From positions 1 to 64,000 of the forward strand of contig JAZKFV010000002.1 in the NCBI GenBank assembly GCA_040386195.1: a stretch of DNA of 64,000 bases, written 5' to 3'. Below, one piece after another: positions 26,905 to 35,076 of the stretch (position 1 is its first letter; every line of letters starts with the position of its first letter). A program made the translations under genes and the position numbers. Source of the DNA: JAJTCH01 sp040386195. GTDB lineage: Bacteria > Pseudomonadota > Alphaproteobacteria > Rickettsiales > UBA1997. The notes under the pieces are model-generated. The model made no database searches. It saw only the letters and a program-made list of their open reading frames with translations, and was not told the origin of the DNA.

Positions 26905-27804
26905 TTATTTGATTATTTTTATTGCTTTGCCAAGTGCGGTCAATTTCAGATTTTCCAAATTAATCTCTTTGCCTTCATTATCAAGATTTTTAATCAAAGC
27001 CAGAGTGAGTAATTTATTTTGATGAAAAACTGAAGATAAAATTTCACCATATTTTTTATCTTCCGCTTCAATCTCAGCGCCCTTTTCCATTTGCTGGCAA
27101 TCCAAAACTTCAACCAAGAAAATCTTCTTCCTAATCGTTCCTTTATAATGAGTTCGCGCTGTGGTTTCTTGTCCAACATAACAACCTTTTTTATAATCAA
27201 TGGCGTTAAAATTATCGAAGCCAAATTCCAATGGAAAAGATTTATCGTAAGTTAAATCCGAATCATCAGGAAGTTTGAGATTGATGCGCTGAAAATTATA
27301 TACTAGCTTGTCATCCTGAGCGCAGCGAAGGATCTCAGGAGTTGCGCTCAAGATTGGTTCACGGCAAGTTGCAAGAGATCCTGCGCTTTGCTCAGGATGA
27401 CAATCAGCAAGTTGCAGGATAAAACCTCGATATCCCATCTGACTATTTCTCGGATCAACAAAACCAATTTCACCTTCACTAACGACTAACGACTCACGAC
27501 TAACGACTATCAAATCCAATTCTTTTCTAATCTCAACTTTGGAGCGCAATTTATAAAATGAAAATTTCTGCACAATCTCATCAACTCTGTCTTGAGAACA
27601 ATCCAGCAAAAATTTCCCATCTTTTTCAATGATAAAAAAATCATATAAAAACCGACCTTGCGGGCTGAGCATAAAAGTATAAATCGCTTGAGTTTCACTA
27701 ACTTTATTGATGTCGTTAGTGAGCAAACCTTGCAGAAAAGTTTTACGATCTTCTCCAACAATTGAAATTATGCAGCGATTTTTGAGAAGAGAATTTTTGG
27801 TCAT
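26905..27804 (-). CDS. ygfZ: YgfZ/GcvT-like folate-binding protein with repeat insertions
   Basis: Folate-binding protein that supports assembly or repair of certain Fe-S enzymes. The signature KGCYVGQE with the conserved cysteine is present, followed by TTARTHYKG. The start at the ATG at 27804 (MTKNSLLKNRCIISIVGEDR) is better than a TTG two codons upstream. At 299 residues it is longer than compact YgfZ homologues because residues about 134-166 are encoded by a 96-base palindromic repeat and residues about 99-109 by a heptamer repeat, both read in frame. The inserts lie between core segments and so may be tolerated as surface loops. Confidence 0.88.
   Translation of the reverse strand: MTKNSLLKNRCIISIVGEDRKTFLQGLLTNDINKVSETQAIYTFMLSPQGRFLYDFFIIEKDGKFLLDCSQDRVDEIVQKFSFYKLRSKVEIRKELDLIVVSRESLVVSEGEIGFVDPRNSQMGYRGFILQLADCHPEQSAGSLATCREPILSATPEILRCAQDDKLVYNFQRINLKLPDDSDLTYDKSFPLEFGFDNFNAIDYKKGCYVGQETTARTHYKGTIRKKIFLVEVLDCQQMEKGAEIEAEDKKYGEILSSVFHQNKLLTLALIKNLDNEGKEINLENLKLTALGKAIKIIK
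27308..27403. repeat. Palindromic repeat, family A, inside ygfZ
   Basis: The arms (TTGTCATCCTGAGCGCAGCG and beyond on the left, its near complement on the right ending at 27403) enclose a loop. The length is 96 bases, a multiple of three, and the gene stays open through it, encoding CHPEQSAGSLATCREP and onward to EILRCAQDD. This is how Rickettsia palindromic elements behave. Confidence 0.88.
27478..27509. repeat. Heptamer repeat ACTAACG inside ygfZ
   Basis: Four heptamers and part of a fifth, ACTAACG ACTAACG, then ACTCACG ACTAACG, lie in frame in ygfZ and encode VVSRESLVVS on the minus strand. The same run with the variant unit in a different place is in valS at 61492-61522. Confidence 0.8.
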
Positions 27805-27965
27805 TATCAATTGAGATTAATTGGCTTAAACAAGGCTTTAGCAAAGGATAATTGTTAATCCTAATATTTCAAAATATATAATTGCCGACACGAAGCAAAA
27901 AACCATAGCAAATTTTCCGCCAATTTGTTAATCAATATATTTCAAAACTAAGCAATCAAAATCCA

Positions 27966-28835
27966 ATGCCAAAAAATCGTCAAATTCAAGCTCAGCTTCA
28001 TCAGAAAATTATTCATAATATCGTCGAAATTATTAAGGAAATTGGTAAAGATAAAATTGCTTTTGTAATTCTCTTTGGCTCTTTTGCCAAAGATAGCTGG
28101 GTTTATGATCTTTATCAGGAAGATGGAGTGTTTTATGAATATGCTTCTGATTATGATTTTTTAGTTATCACCAAAAGCCAGAATCTTAATTTTAATTCTA
28201 AATTAGAAGATAAAATTAAAGCCCAAATCAGCCGCAAACACTTAGACCGCGTGCATCCAACCACTATCATTATTGAGCCTTTAAATTATGTAAATTCTCA
28301 AATTGAAAAATCGCAATATTTTTTTCTGGATATTAAAAAAGAAGGTAAAATTTTATTTGTGAACAATGATTTGGAATTGGCACATCCGAAGCAATTGGAC
28401 GCGCAAGAGAAGATGAAAACTGCTCAAGAAGATTATATTCAATGGATAAAAAATGGAGAAAGTTTTTTAAGAGATAGCAAAAACGCTCTTGATCTAAAAG
28501 ATTACAAAATATCCGCATTCTATTTGCACCAAGCCACCGAAAGCCTCTATAGCTGCGCTCTTTTGGTTCTAATCGGCTACAAACCTAAATCCCACAATCT
28601 AGAAGTTTTAAGCAAACTTTGCTCCTCACAAAACAACCAATTTCTAACCATTTTCCCCAATCAAACTCTTGATCAAACCACCAGCTTCAAACTCCTCAAC
28701 ACCGCTTATATTGAAGCTCGGTATAGTAAAAAATATCAGATCAGCAAAGAGCAGTTGGAATATTTAGTTGCAAAAGTTGAGAAGTTGCGAGAAGTTGTGA
28801 AAGCGGTTTGTGGTGCGGTTTTATTGACTGTATAA
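27966..28835 (+). CDS. Nucleotidyltransferase-HEPN fusion protein
   Basis: A 289-residue fusion. The N-terminal half is a minimal nucleotidyltransferase: G38-S39 in ILFGSFAKDSW and the metal-binding D62-x-D64 in SDYDFLV. The gap between the two is longer than usual. The C-terminal half (about 150-280) is a HEPN-type helical domain with AFYLHQATESLYSCALLVLI and the late segment EARYSKKYQIS. Separate MNT and HEPN genes form the type VII toxin-antitoxin system (MntA AMPylates the HepT RNase); one-chain fusions also occur. No canonical R-x4-6-H RNase motif is obvious, so toxin activity is uncertain. It stands next to a RhuM gene. Confidence 0.8.
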   Translation: MPKNRQIQAQLHQKIIHNIVEIIKEIGKDKIAFVILFGSFAKDSWVYDLYQEDGVFYEYASDYDFLVITKSQNLNFNSKLEDKIKAQISRKHLDRVHPTTIIIEPLNYVNSQIEKSQYFFLDIKKEGKILFVNNDLELAHPKQLDAQEKMKTAQEDYIQWIKNGESFLRDSKNALDLKDYKISAFYLHQATESLYSCALLVLIGYKPKSHNLEVLSKLCSSQNNQFLTIFPNQTLDQTTSFKLLNTAYIEARYSKKYQISKEQLEYLVAKVEKLREVVKAVCGAVLLTV

Positions 28836-28884
28836 CAATCTTCAAAAATAATATCTTAATAAAACTCACCAAAGAAAATTAAAA

Positions 28885-29889
28885 ATGACCAATAAAAACC
28901 TACCTTCCTCACCACAAGATTTTCTACTTTACAACACTCCCGATGGCGATGTTAAAATTAGTGTTTTGTTGAAAAACGAAACTATTTGGCTTTCGCAAAA
29001 AGCTATGGCACATTTGTTTGATTGCAGCTCAGACAATATTAGTTTGCATTTGAAGAATGTTTTTAAAAGTGGTGAATTGGAACAAAATTCAGTTACCGAG
29101 GATTTCTCGGTAACTGCTGATGATGGTAAAAATTATCGGGTTAAGCATTATAATTTAGATGCAATTATATCGGTTGGTTATCGGGTTAATTCCTTGCGAG
29201 GAACGCAATTTAGAATTTGGGCAACCAAACAATTAAAAGAATATATTATCAAAGGTTTTGTCATAAATGATGAAAGGCTAAAAAATCCAAATAATCCGTT
29301 TGGGGAAGATTATTTTGAAAGGCTGGAAGAAAAAATCCGCGATATTCGTTCTTCCGAGCGCAGATTTTATCAAAAAATTACCGATATTTATATTACCAGT
29401 GTTGATTACGATAAAAATTCTGATTTGACCAAAGAGTTTTTTGCCACAGTGCAAAATAAAATGCATTTTGGCATTCACGGCAAAACTGCGGCAGAAGTTA
29501 TTGCTAGCAGAGCAGATTCTAAAAAACCGAATATGGGAATTACCTGTATTTTAGAAAATAATTTAAAAAAATCTGATATTTTTGTTGCCAAGAATTATCT
29601 GACCGAGAAAGAAATTTTTGAACTTAATTTAATTGTTGAACAATATTTGGCATTTGCCACCTTGCAAGCTCAGAACAAAAGAGCAATGACTATGCAAGAT
29701 TGGATTTTAAAATTAGATGATTTTTTGCGTTTAAACGAAAAAGAAATTTTACAGCATAAAGGCAAAATCTCCAAAGATTTGGCTGATAAAATGGCAGAAG
29801 ATGAATATAAAATTTTTAAGCAAAAATACTTAAAAAATTACGAATCAGATTTTGATAAAATTACTAAATTCATTGAAGGTAAAAAATAA
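28885..29889 (+). CDS. RhuM family protein (copy 1)
   Basis: A 334-residue RhuM-family protein, named for a gene of a Salmonella pathogenicity island; the biochemical function is not established. An N-terminal winged-helix-like part reads WLSQKAMAHLFDCSSDNISL, followed by NYRVKHYNLDAIISVGYRV and RGTQFRIWATKQLKEYIIKG, all diagnostic. The C-terminal half includes RDIRSSERRFYQKITDIYI and GKTAAEVIASRA. It follows the MNT-HEPN gene after 49 bases on the same strand. A paralogue at 39228-40235 shares the same layout and is about half identical by eye over the diagnostic blocks. Confidence 0.9.
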   Translation: MTNKNLPSSPQDFLLYNTPDGDVKISVLLKNETIWLSQKAMAHLFDCSSDNISLHLKNVFKSGELEQNSVTEDFSVTADDGKNYRVKHYNLDAIISVGYRVNSLRGTQFRIWATKQLKEYIIKGFVINDERLKNPNNPFGEDYFERLEEKIRDIRSSERRFYQKITDIYITSVDYDKNSDLTKEFFATVQNKMHFGIHGKTAAEVIASRADSKKPNMGITCILENNLKKSDIFVAKNYLTEKEIFELNLIVEQYLAFATLQAQNKRAMTMQDWILKLDDFLRLNEKEILQHKGKISKDLADKMAEDEYKIFKQKYLKNYESDFDKITKFIEGKK

Positions 29890-29930
29890 AATTTATCCAA
29901 GAAATTGAATGTTTTTAGATTAAAGCAGTA

Positions 29931-31154
29931 TTACTCATCGCCTAAAACCGGAAGCAATTTTATAGCATCATTTTTCTTCTTGTGATCCGGTAAAAAATAA
30001 GTCAATAAACCAATCACCGGCAAATAAGAGCAGATTTTATAAACCTCAGCAATGCTGGTTAAATCAGCTAATTTTCCGAGCGTTGCCGCGCCAATTCCCG
30101 CCATTCCAAAACCAATTCCAAAGAACAATCCAGAAATCATACCAATTTTATTTGGTGCTAATTCTTGAGCGTAAACCAATATTGCTGAGAAGGCGGAAGA
30201 CATAATTAAAGCGATGATGATAACTAAAATTTCGGTCCAAAATAAATTGCAATAAGGCAGCATTAAAGTGAATGGTAGTGAGCCTAGAATTGAAACCCAA
30301 ATTACCATTTTGCGCCCAAAGCGATCACCCATCACGCCGCCAAATAGAACGCCGGCTGCGGCTGCGGCAAGAAACATAAAAAGATGAATTTGGGCGCTTT
30401 TGATGGAAAGGTTGAAAGTGTGAATTAGGTAAAAAGTGTAATAGCTTTTGATGCTTTCTATATAGAAAAATTTGGAAAAAATCAGCGCTACCAAAATGCC
30501 CATTGTGATTGAAATTTGGCGTTTGGATAAATTGGAATGTTGCGATTCTAAATGTTTTTTGGGTTTACCCAGCGTGATATTTTGATACCATTTGCAAACT
30601 CGAAATAAAATCACAATTCCCACCACCGCCGCCAAAGCAAACCAGGCAACGCTTTTTTGTCCATTAGGCAAAATTATAAACGCCGCTAAAAGTGGGCCAA
30701 TCGCCGTTCCGGCATTGCCACCAACTTGGAAAAATGACTGAGCAAATCCGTGTTTGCCGCCCGAAGCAATTCTGGCAATGCGTGAGGATTCAGGATGGAA
30801 AATTGACGAGCCGCTACCAATAATTGCCGCTGCAATCAAAACCACGCCAAAGCTAGTTGCGTAACCCAAAAGCAACAATCCAAACATAGTCAAAACCATT
30901 CCAAAAACTAAAGAATATGGACGATGATTTTTATCAGTATAGCTGCCAACAATCGGCTGCAACAAAGACGCCGTGCATTGATAAACCAAACTAATCAAAC
31001 CAATTTGGGTGAAATTTAAAACTAAAGAATTTTTCAAAATTGGATAAATTGCAAAGATCAATGACTGAATCATATCATTGATAAAATGCGAAACGCTGAT
31101 CGCAATTAGGATTGTTAGAGCTAGATTTTGTTTGGCTTGAGATTGGTTTTCCAT
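29931..31154 (-). CDS. MFS transporter, fosmidomycin-resistance (Fsr) type
   Basis: A 407-residue major facilitator with about 12 membrane helices. It resembles E. coli Fsr: SVSHFINDMIQSLIFAIYP at helix 1, the loop motif DKNHRPYSLVFGM between helices 2 and 3, and SGSSIFHPESSRIARIAS with the characteristic H-P-E. I start at the ATG at 31154 (MENQSQAKQ); a TTG two codons upstream is possible. It begins six bases past the tyrS stop and is likely cotranscribed. The substrate is unknown. Confidence 0.88.
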   Translation of the reverse strand: MENQSQAKQNLALTILIAISVSHFINDMIQSLIFAIYPILKNSLVLNFTQIGLISLVYQCTASLLQPIVGSYTDKNHRPYSLVFGMVLTMFGLLLLGYATSFGVVLIAAAIIGSGSSIFHPESSRIARIASGGKHGFAQSFFQVGGNAGTAIGPLLAAFIILPNGQKSVAWFALAAVVGIVILFRVCKWYQNITLGKPKKHLESQHSNLSKRQISITMGILVALIFSKFFYIESIKSYYTFYLIHTFNLSIKSAQIHLFMFLAAAAAGVLFGGVMGDRFGRKMVIWVSILGSLPFTLMLPYCNLFWTEILVIIIALIMSSAFSAILVYAQELAPNKIGMISGLFFGIGFGMAGIGAATLGKLADLTSIAEVYKICSYLPVIGLLTYFLPDHKKKNDAIKLLPVLGDE

Positions 31155-31160
31155 CAGCAA

Positions 31161-32429
31161 TTAAATTGTTAAATTAATTTTAAACAACTTCTTTTTACCC
31201 AAAGCCACTTTAAAAAATGATTGAGCAGAATCAAATTTGATTAGTAAATTTTCATCATCAATTTTTTGATCATCAATTTTCAAACCACCGCCTTTGATCA
31301 GTCTTTTAGCTTCGCCGCCGGATTCACAAAGTTCAGTTTCACGGAGAATTTCGATTAATTTTTTGCCGTCTTTAATTTCCTGCGCGCTAAATTTAATAGT
31401 TTTTTCTGGCAACAAACTAACATCAACAAAACCTGAAAACATATTTTTTGCTTGTTCAAAACTGGCAATTGCCGCCACTTCGCCGTGGCACATTTTGGTT
31501 GCCTCATAGGCTAAAATTTCTTTTTGTTTATTAACTTCTTGCTCGGCAATTTCAGAAATTCTTTGCGCATTAAAATGAGTAAAAAATTTGAGTAATTTTG
31601 CAACATCAGCATCGTCGACATTTCGAAAATATTGAAAATAATCAAAAGCGCTTAACATTTCATAATCGAGCCAAACCGCGCCATCAGCGGTTTTGCCCAT
31701 TTTTTTGCCGTCAGCAGTGGTGAGAAGTGGCGTGGTTAAACCAAAAACTTCAGAAACTTTATTTGTTGCTGCTGCAATTTTTCTGGTCAAATCCACACCA
31801 TTAACAATATTTCCCCATTGATCCGAGCCGCCAATTTGTAAGACGCAATGATGATGTTTGTTTAATTCATAAAAATCATAACCTTGCAAAATCATATAAT
31901 TAAATTCGATAAAACTCAGCGGCTGTTGTCTTTCAAGCCGCAATTTTACTGAATCGAAAGTGAGCATTTTATTCACCGAAAAATGTCTGCCCACATCACG
32001 CAAAAAATCAATATATTTTAAACCGGAAAGCCAATCATCATTATTAACAAATTTAAAAGCTGGCAAAGCATGATTTTTCAGGCTCAAATCAAATTTCTTC
32101 AAAGTTGCTTTGATGCCTTTTAAATTCTCAGCAATTTTTTCTTCATTCAAAAATTGTCTTGCCTCATCTTTTCCAGAAGGATCACCAATTTTTGTAGTTC
32201 CACCGCCGAGCAAGACAATGGGCTGATGCCCACAGCTTTGCAAAATTTGTAAAATCATAATTTGAATCAAACTGCCAATATGCAAAGATTTTGCGGTGCA
32301 ATCAAAGCCAATATAGGCAGCGATTTTTTTGCCCGTCATCAACTCGTCAAGCTCTTTGGGATGAGTGATTTGGCTGATAAAACCACGCTCTTGTAATTGT
32401 TGTAAAAATTGTGATTGGAATTGTTGCAT
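31161..32429 (-). CDS. tyrS: Tyrosyl-tRNA synthetase TyrS
   Basis: Class I synthetase that charges tRNA-Tyr. The class motifs are HIGS (in TAKSLHIGSLIQI) and KMGKT (in ADGKKMGKTADGAVWL), with the tyrosine pocket YDFYELNKHHHCVLQIGGSD. A C-terminal S4 RNA-binding domain follows (SGGEAKRLIKGGGLKIDDQK). The start is set at the ATG at 32429 (MQQFQSQFLQQL), giving 422 residues, close to E. coli TyrS (424). The gene is divergent from mreD. Confidence 0.96.
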   Translation of the reverse strand: MQQFQSQFLQQLQERGFISQITHPKELDELMTGKKIAAYIGFDCTAKSLHIGSLIQIMILQILQSCGHQPIVLLGGGTTKIGDPSGKDEARQFLNEEKIAENLKGIKATLKKFDLSLKNHALPAFKFVNNDDWLSGLKYIDFLRDVGRHFSVNKMLTFDSVKLRLERQQPLSFIEFNYMILQGYDFYELNKHHHCVLQIGGSDQWGNIVNGVDLTRKIAAATNKVSEVFGLTTPLLTTADGKKMGKTADGAVWLDYEMLSAFDYFQYFRNVDDADVAKLLKFFTHFNAQRISEIAEQEVNKQKEILAYEATKMCHGEVAAIASFEQAKNMFSGFVDVSLLPEKTIKFSAQEIKDGKKLIEILRETELCESGGEAKRLIKGGGLKIDDQKIDDENLLIKFDSAQSFFKVALGKKKLFKINLTI

Positions 32430-32517
32430 TGTATTTTTAAGTGGATTTAATAAGAGTTCACTGGGGAAGATCTCAAGATAAATCAACAACTTAATTAAAT
32501 CAATTTTTCATATCAAA

Positions 32518-33015
32518 ATGACTACCAGCTTGAGAAATATTGTGATTCTCCAAATTATCGCCATTCTCTTTGCAATGCTTAATTTGTCGAATATTAAGAT
32601 CGAATATGTTGCCAATTTTCTGCCGCTTTTTGATGTGATGATTATCTATTATTTTGCAGTTTTGCGCCCACAAGTTTTTGCGGTATGGTTTTTATTTTTA
32701 CTCGGATTAATTGGCGACTCCATCAATGGCTTTCCTTTGGGAATAACCTCGCTGAGCTATATTTTAACGGTAAAATTATTCAATTCTCTTAATCAAAGAA
32801 TCTTGGTCAAAGAAAATTTCCAACAAATTTTTGGACAATTCATTGCTTTTGCTTTCATCATTTTATTTTTAAAATGGGCAATGCTTTCGATTTATCACTT
32901 CAAAAATTATAACTTTGTCAACCCAATGATTCAGCTGGTTATCACCGCCACTCTTTATGTTTTACTCCATAAATTTTTTGATTATTTGGATAAAAAATTA
33001 TTACAAAATATCTAG
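32518..33015 (+). CDS. mreD: Rod shape-determining protein MreD
   Basis: Small polytopic membrane protein of the elongasome. The 165 residues form about five to six helices, and the segment GLIGDSINGFPLGITSLSYI matches the family's conserved G-x-x-x-D...G-x-P-G pattern. It is followed after three bases by mrdA, as in many alphaproteobacteria. mreB and mreC, usually upstream, are not present here: the upstream neighbour is the divergent tyrS. Confidence 0.87.
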   Translation: MTTSLRNIVILQIIAILFAMLNLSNIKIEYVANFLPLFDVMIIYYFAVLRPQVFAVWFLFLLGLIGDSINGFPLGITSLSYILTVKLFNSLNQRILVKENFQQIFGQFIAFAFIILFLKWAMLSIYHFKNYNFVNPMIQLVITATLYVLLHKFFDYLDKKLLQNI

Positions 33016-33018
33016 TAA

Positions 33019-34815
33019 ATGTTGCGGGATTTTAGAAAGAATAAATTATTCAATAGAAGAGTTGCGATAATTGGCGGAGCGCAGGTTGGCTTGGTATCGG
33101 CGTTGATTGCGCGTTTGGGTTATTTGCAGATTTTTAAATATGAAGAATATTCAACCAAATCAGACAGCAACAGAATCCGACCTTTAATTGCACCGGCGCC
33201 GCGTGGTTTGATAATGGATCGCAACGCCAAAGCACTGACCACCAATCATCATAATTATCGCCTCCTTTTATATACTGAAAACAAACCCGATGTACAAAAA
33301 ACGGTTGCAAAATTAACCGAGATTTTGGCGCTTGGCGCTCAAGATCAGGAAATTATTTTAAACCGAATTAAAAACGCTCGGCGCAAAAGTATTGTCTCGT
33401 TGATGGATAATTTATCTTGGGACGACTTATCACGCATTGAAGCTAACTATCACAAACTTGGTGGCGTTGCCATTGAAAGCGGCATTTTGCGGGCTTATCC
33501 TTTGCCCTTTGAAACTGCGCATTTGGTGGGTTATGTTTCACTTCCGGCGGAAAAAGAAAGTGCCGGGCAAGAACAAAATTTATTTTTACATCCTGATTTT
33601 AGAATCGGCAAAAGCGGAATTGAAAGAAGTTTTGATGAAGTTTTAAGAGGAAGATTTGGTGTGCGTTATGTTGAGGTCAACGCCTTTGGCATTCCCATTC
33701 GCACCCTTTCCAAAAAAGAAGCGGTGGAAGGTAGTAAAATTAGTTTAACTATTGATTTAAGACTGCAAAAATTTATTGCCCAGCGCATTAAAGATGTGGT
33801 TGCATCAGTCACGGTTTTGGATGTTAAAACCGGCGAAATTATCGCCATGGTTTCCAGCCCGTCTTTTGATCCGAATAAATTTGTTGAAGGGGTGAGCCGC
33901 GATTATTGGAAAGATCTGACTAGCGATCCTAAAAAACCATTAAACAATAAACCAATTTCCGCCGCTTATCCTCCCGGATCAACCTTCAAATTAATGGTGG
34001 TAATTGCTGCTTTAGAAAGTGGGGTTAATCCTTTAAATAAAGTTTATTGCAACGGCTCTTATCAATTAGGGCGAAGAACTTTCCATTGCTGGGAAAAGAA
34101 AGGACACGGCGCAATGGATATGTCTGACGCTATCAAACATTCTTGCAATACTTATTTTTTTGATACTTCCAATAAAATTGGCATTGAAAAAATTACCGAT
34201 GTTGCCAAAAGATTTGGTTATGGTGAATATTTTGATGTTAGTCTTTTTGGAGTGAAATCTGGCAATGTTCCTTCCGATGAATGGAAAAGAAAAGTTTTTA
34301 AACAACCTTGGGTGGGCGGCGACACTCTAAACACCGCAATTGGTCAGGGGTTTGTTTTAGCAACGCCTTTGCAAATGGCAGTTGTGACCGCCAGACTTGC
34401 CAATGGCGGCACGCCAATCAAGCCTTATTTGGTGAAAAACAAAAATATTTATAGCCAATATCAAGATTTAAAAGACAAACCAATTGCCGATAAAAAACAC
34501 ATCGATTTTGTTTTGGAAGGAATGCGCCGAGTAGTTAATGAAGCCGGTGGAACTGCTTATGGCAAAAGAATTGATATTAAAGGTTTTGAAATGGCGGGCA
34601 AAACCGGAACTTCACAAGTAATTTCTAAACGAGAAGATGAGATGTCTAGCGAAGAAGCCGCCAGCCATCAAAACCACGCAATCTTTGTTGGTCTTGCGCC
34701 AGTTGGAAATCCTAAATATGCAATTTCAGTAGTTGTAGAACATGGTGGCGCCGGCTCTGCAGCGGCAGCTCCAATTGGGAAAGATGTTATGTTGGAAGTT
34801 CAGAAGTTGGTATAG
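33019..34815 (+). CDS. mrdA: Penicillin-binding protein 2 (MrdA)
   Basis: Peptidoglycan transpeptidase for cell elongation. The 598 residues hold an N-terminal membrane helix (about 15-35), a dimerisation domain and the transpeptidase domain with S321-T-F-K (PPGSTFK), the SxN motif at about 375 (HSCNTYF) and KTG at about 528 (AGKTGTSQV). Length is close to E. coli PBP2 (633). Coupled to mreD. RodA, its usual partner, is not adjacent. Confidence 0.95.
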   Translation: MLRDFRKNKLFNRRVAIIGGAQVGLVSALIARLGYLQIFKYEEYSTKSDSNRIRPLIAPAPRGLIMDRNAKALTTNHHNYRLLLYTENKPDVQKTVAKLTEILALGAQDQEIILNRIKNARRKSIVSLMDNLSWDDLSRIEANYHKLGGVAIESGILRAYPLPFETAHLVGYVSLPAEKESAGQEQNLFLHPDFRIGKSGIERSFDEVLRGRFGVRYVEVNAFGIPIRTLSKKEAVEGSKISLTIDLRLQKFIAQRIKDVVASVTVLDVKTGEIIAMVSSPSFDPNKFVEGVSRDYWKDLTSDPKKPLNNKPISAAYPPGSTFKLMVVIAALESGVNPLNKVYCNGSYQLGRRTFHCWEKKGHGAMDMSDAIKHSCNTYFFDTSNKIGIEKITDVAKRFGYGEYFDVSLFGVKSGNVPSDEWKRKVFKQPWVGGDTLNTAIGQGFVLATPLQMAVVTARLANGGTPIKPYLVKNKNIYSQYQDLKDKPIADKKHIDFVLEGMRRVVNEAGGTAYGKRIDIKGFEMAGKTGTSQVISKREDEMSSEEAASHQNHAIFVGLAPVGNPKYAISVVVEHGGAGSAAAAPIGKDVMLEVQKLV

Positions 34816-34820
34816 AATAA

Positions 34821-35075
34821 TTAGTCAATCAGCACCAAAAGTTTATTATCAAACATCTCAGCAAATCCGCTTTCAATCGCATATTCTTTCAGCACATTAT
34901 TGTGATTATCCAGAATCGCAACTTGACCTTTCGACAAGCTAGTTAAAACCGCCTCATGATCCGCCATCAAACCCATCTCGCCGCTTGCCGCCGGAATTGT
35001 TACTAAATAACAATGTCCTTTAAACAGATAGCCAGCGGGAGAAATGATTTCAATTTGCAGTTCTTTGTTGAGCAT
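34821..35075 (-). CDS. atpC: ATP synthase epsilon subunit AtpC, N-terminal domain only
   Basis: Subunit of the F1 central stalk. The 84 residues cover the N-terminal beta-sandwich (LQIEIISPAGYLFKGHCYLV, then GEMGLMADHEAVL) and stop there. Typical epsilon subunits are 110-140 residues because of a C-terminal helical hairpin that can inhibit ATPase activity; that part is absent. The stop sits five bases from the convergent mrdA stop, so the missing part is not hidden in another frame. It follows atpD after one base. Confidence 0.88.
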   Translation of the reverse strand: MLNKELQIEIISPAGYLFKGHCYLVTIPAASGEMGLMADHEAVLTSLSKGQVAILDNHNNVLKEYAIESGFAEMFDNKLLVLID

Positions 35076-35076
35076 A

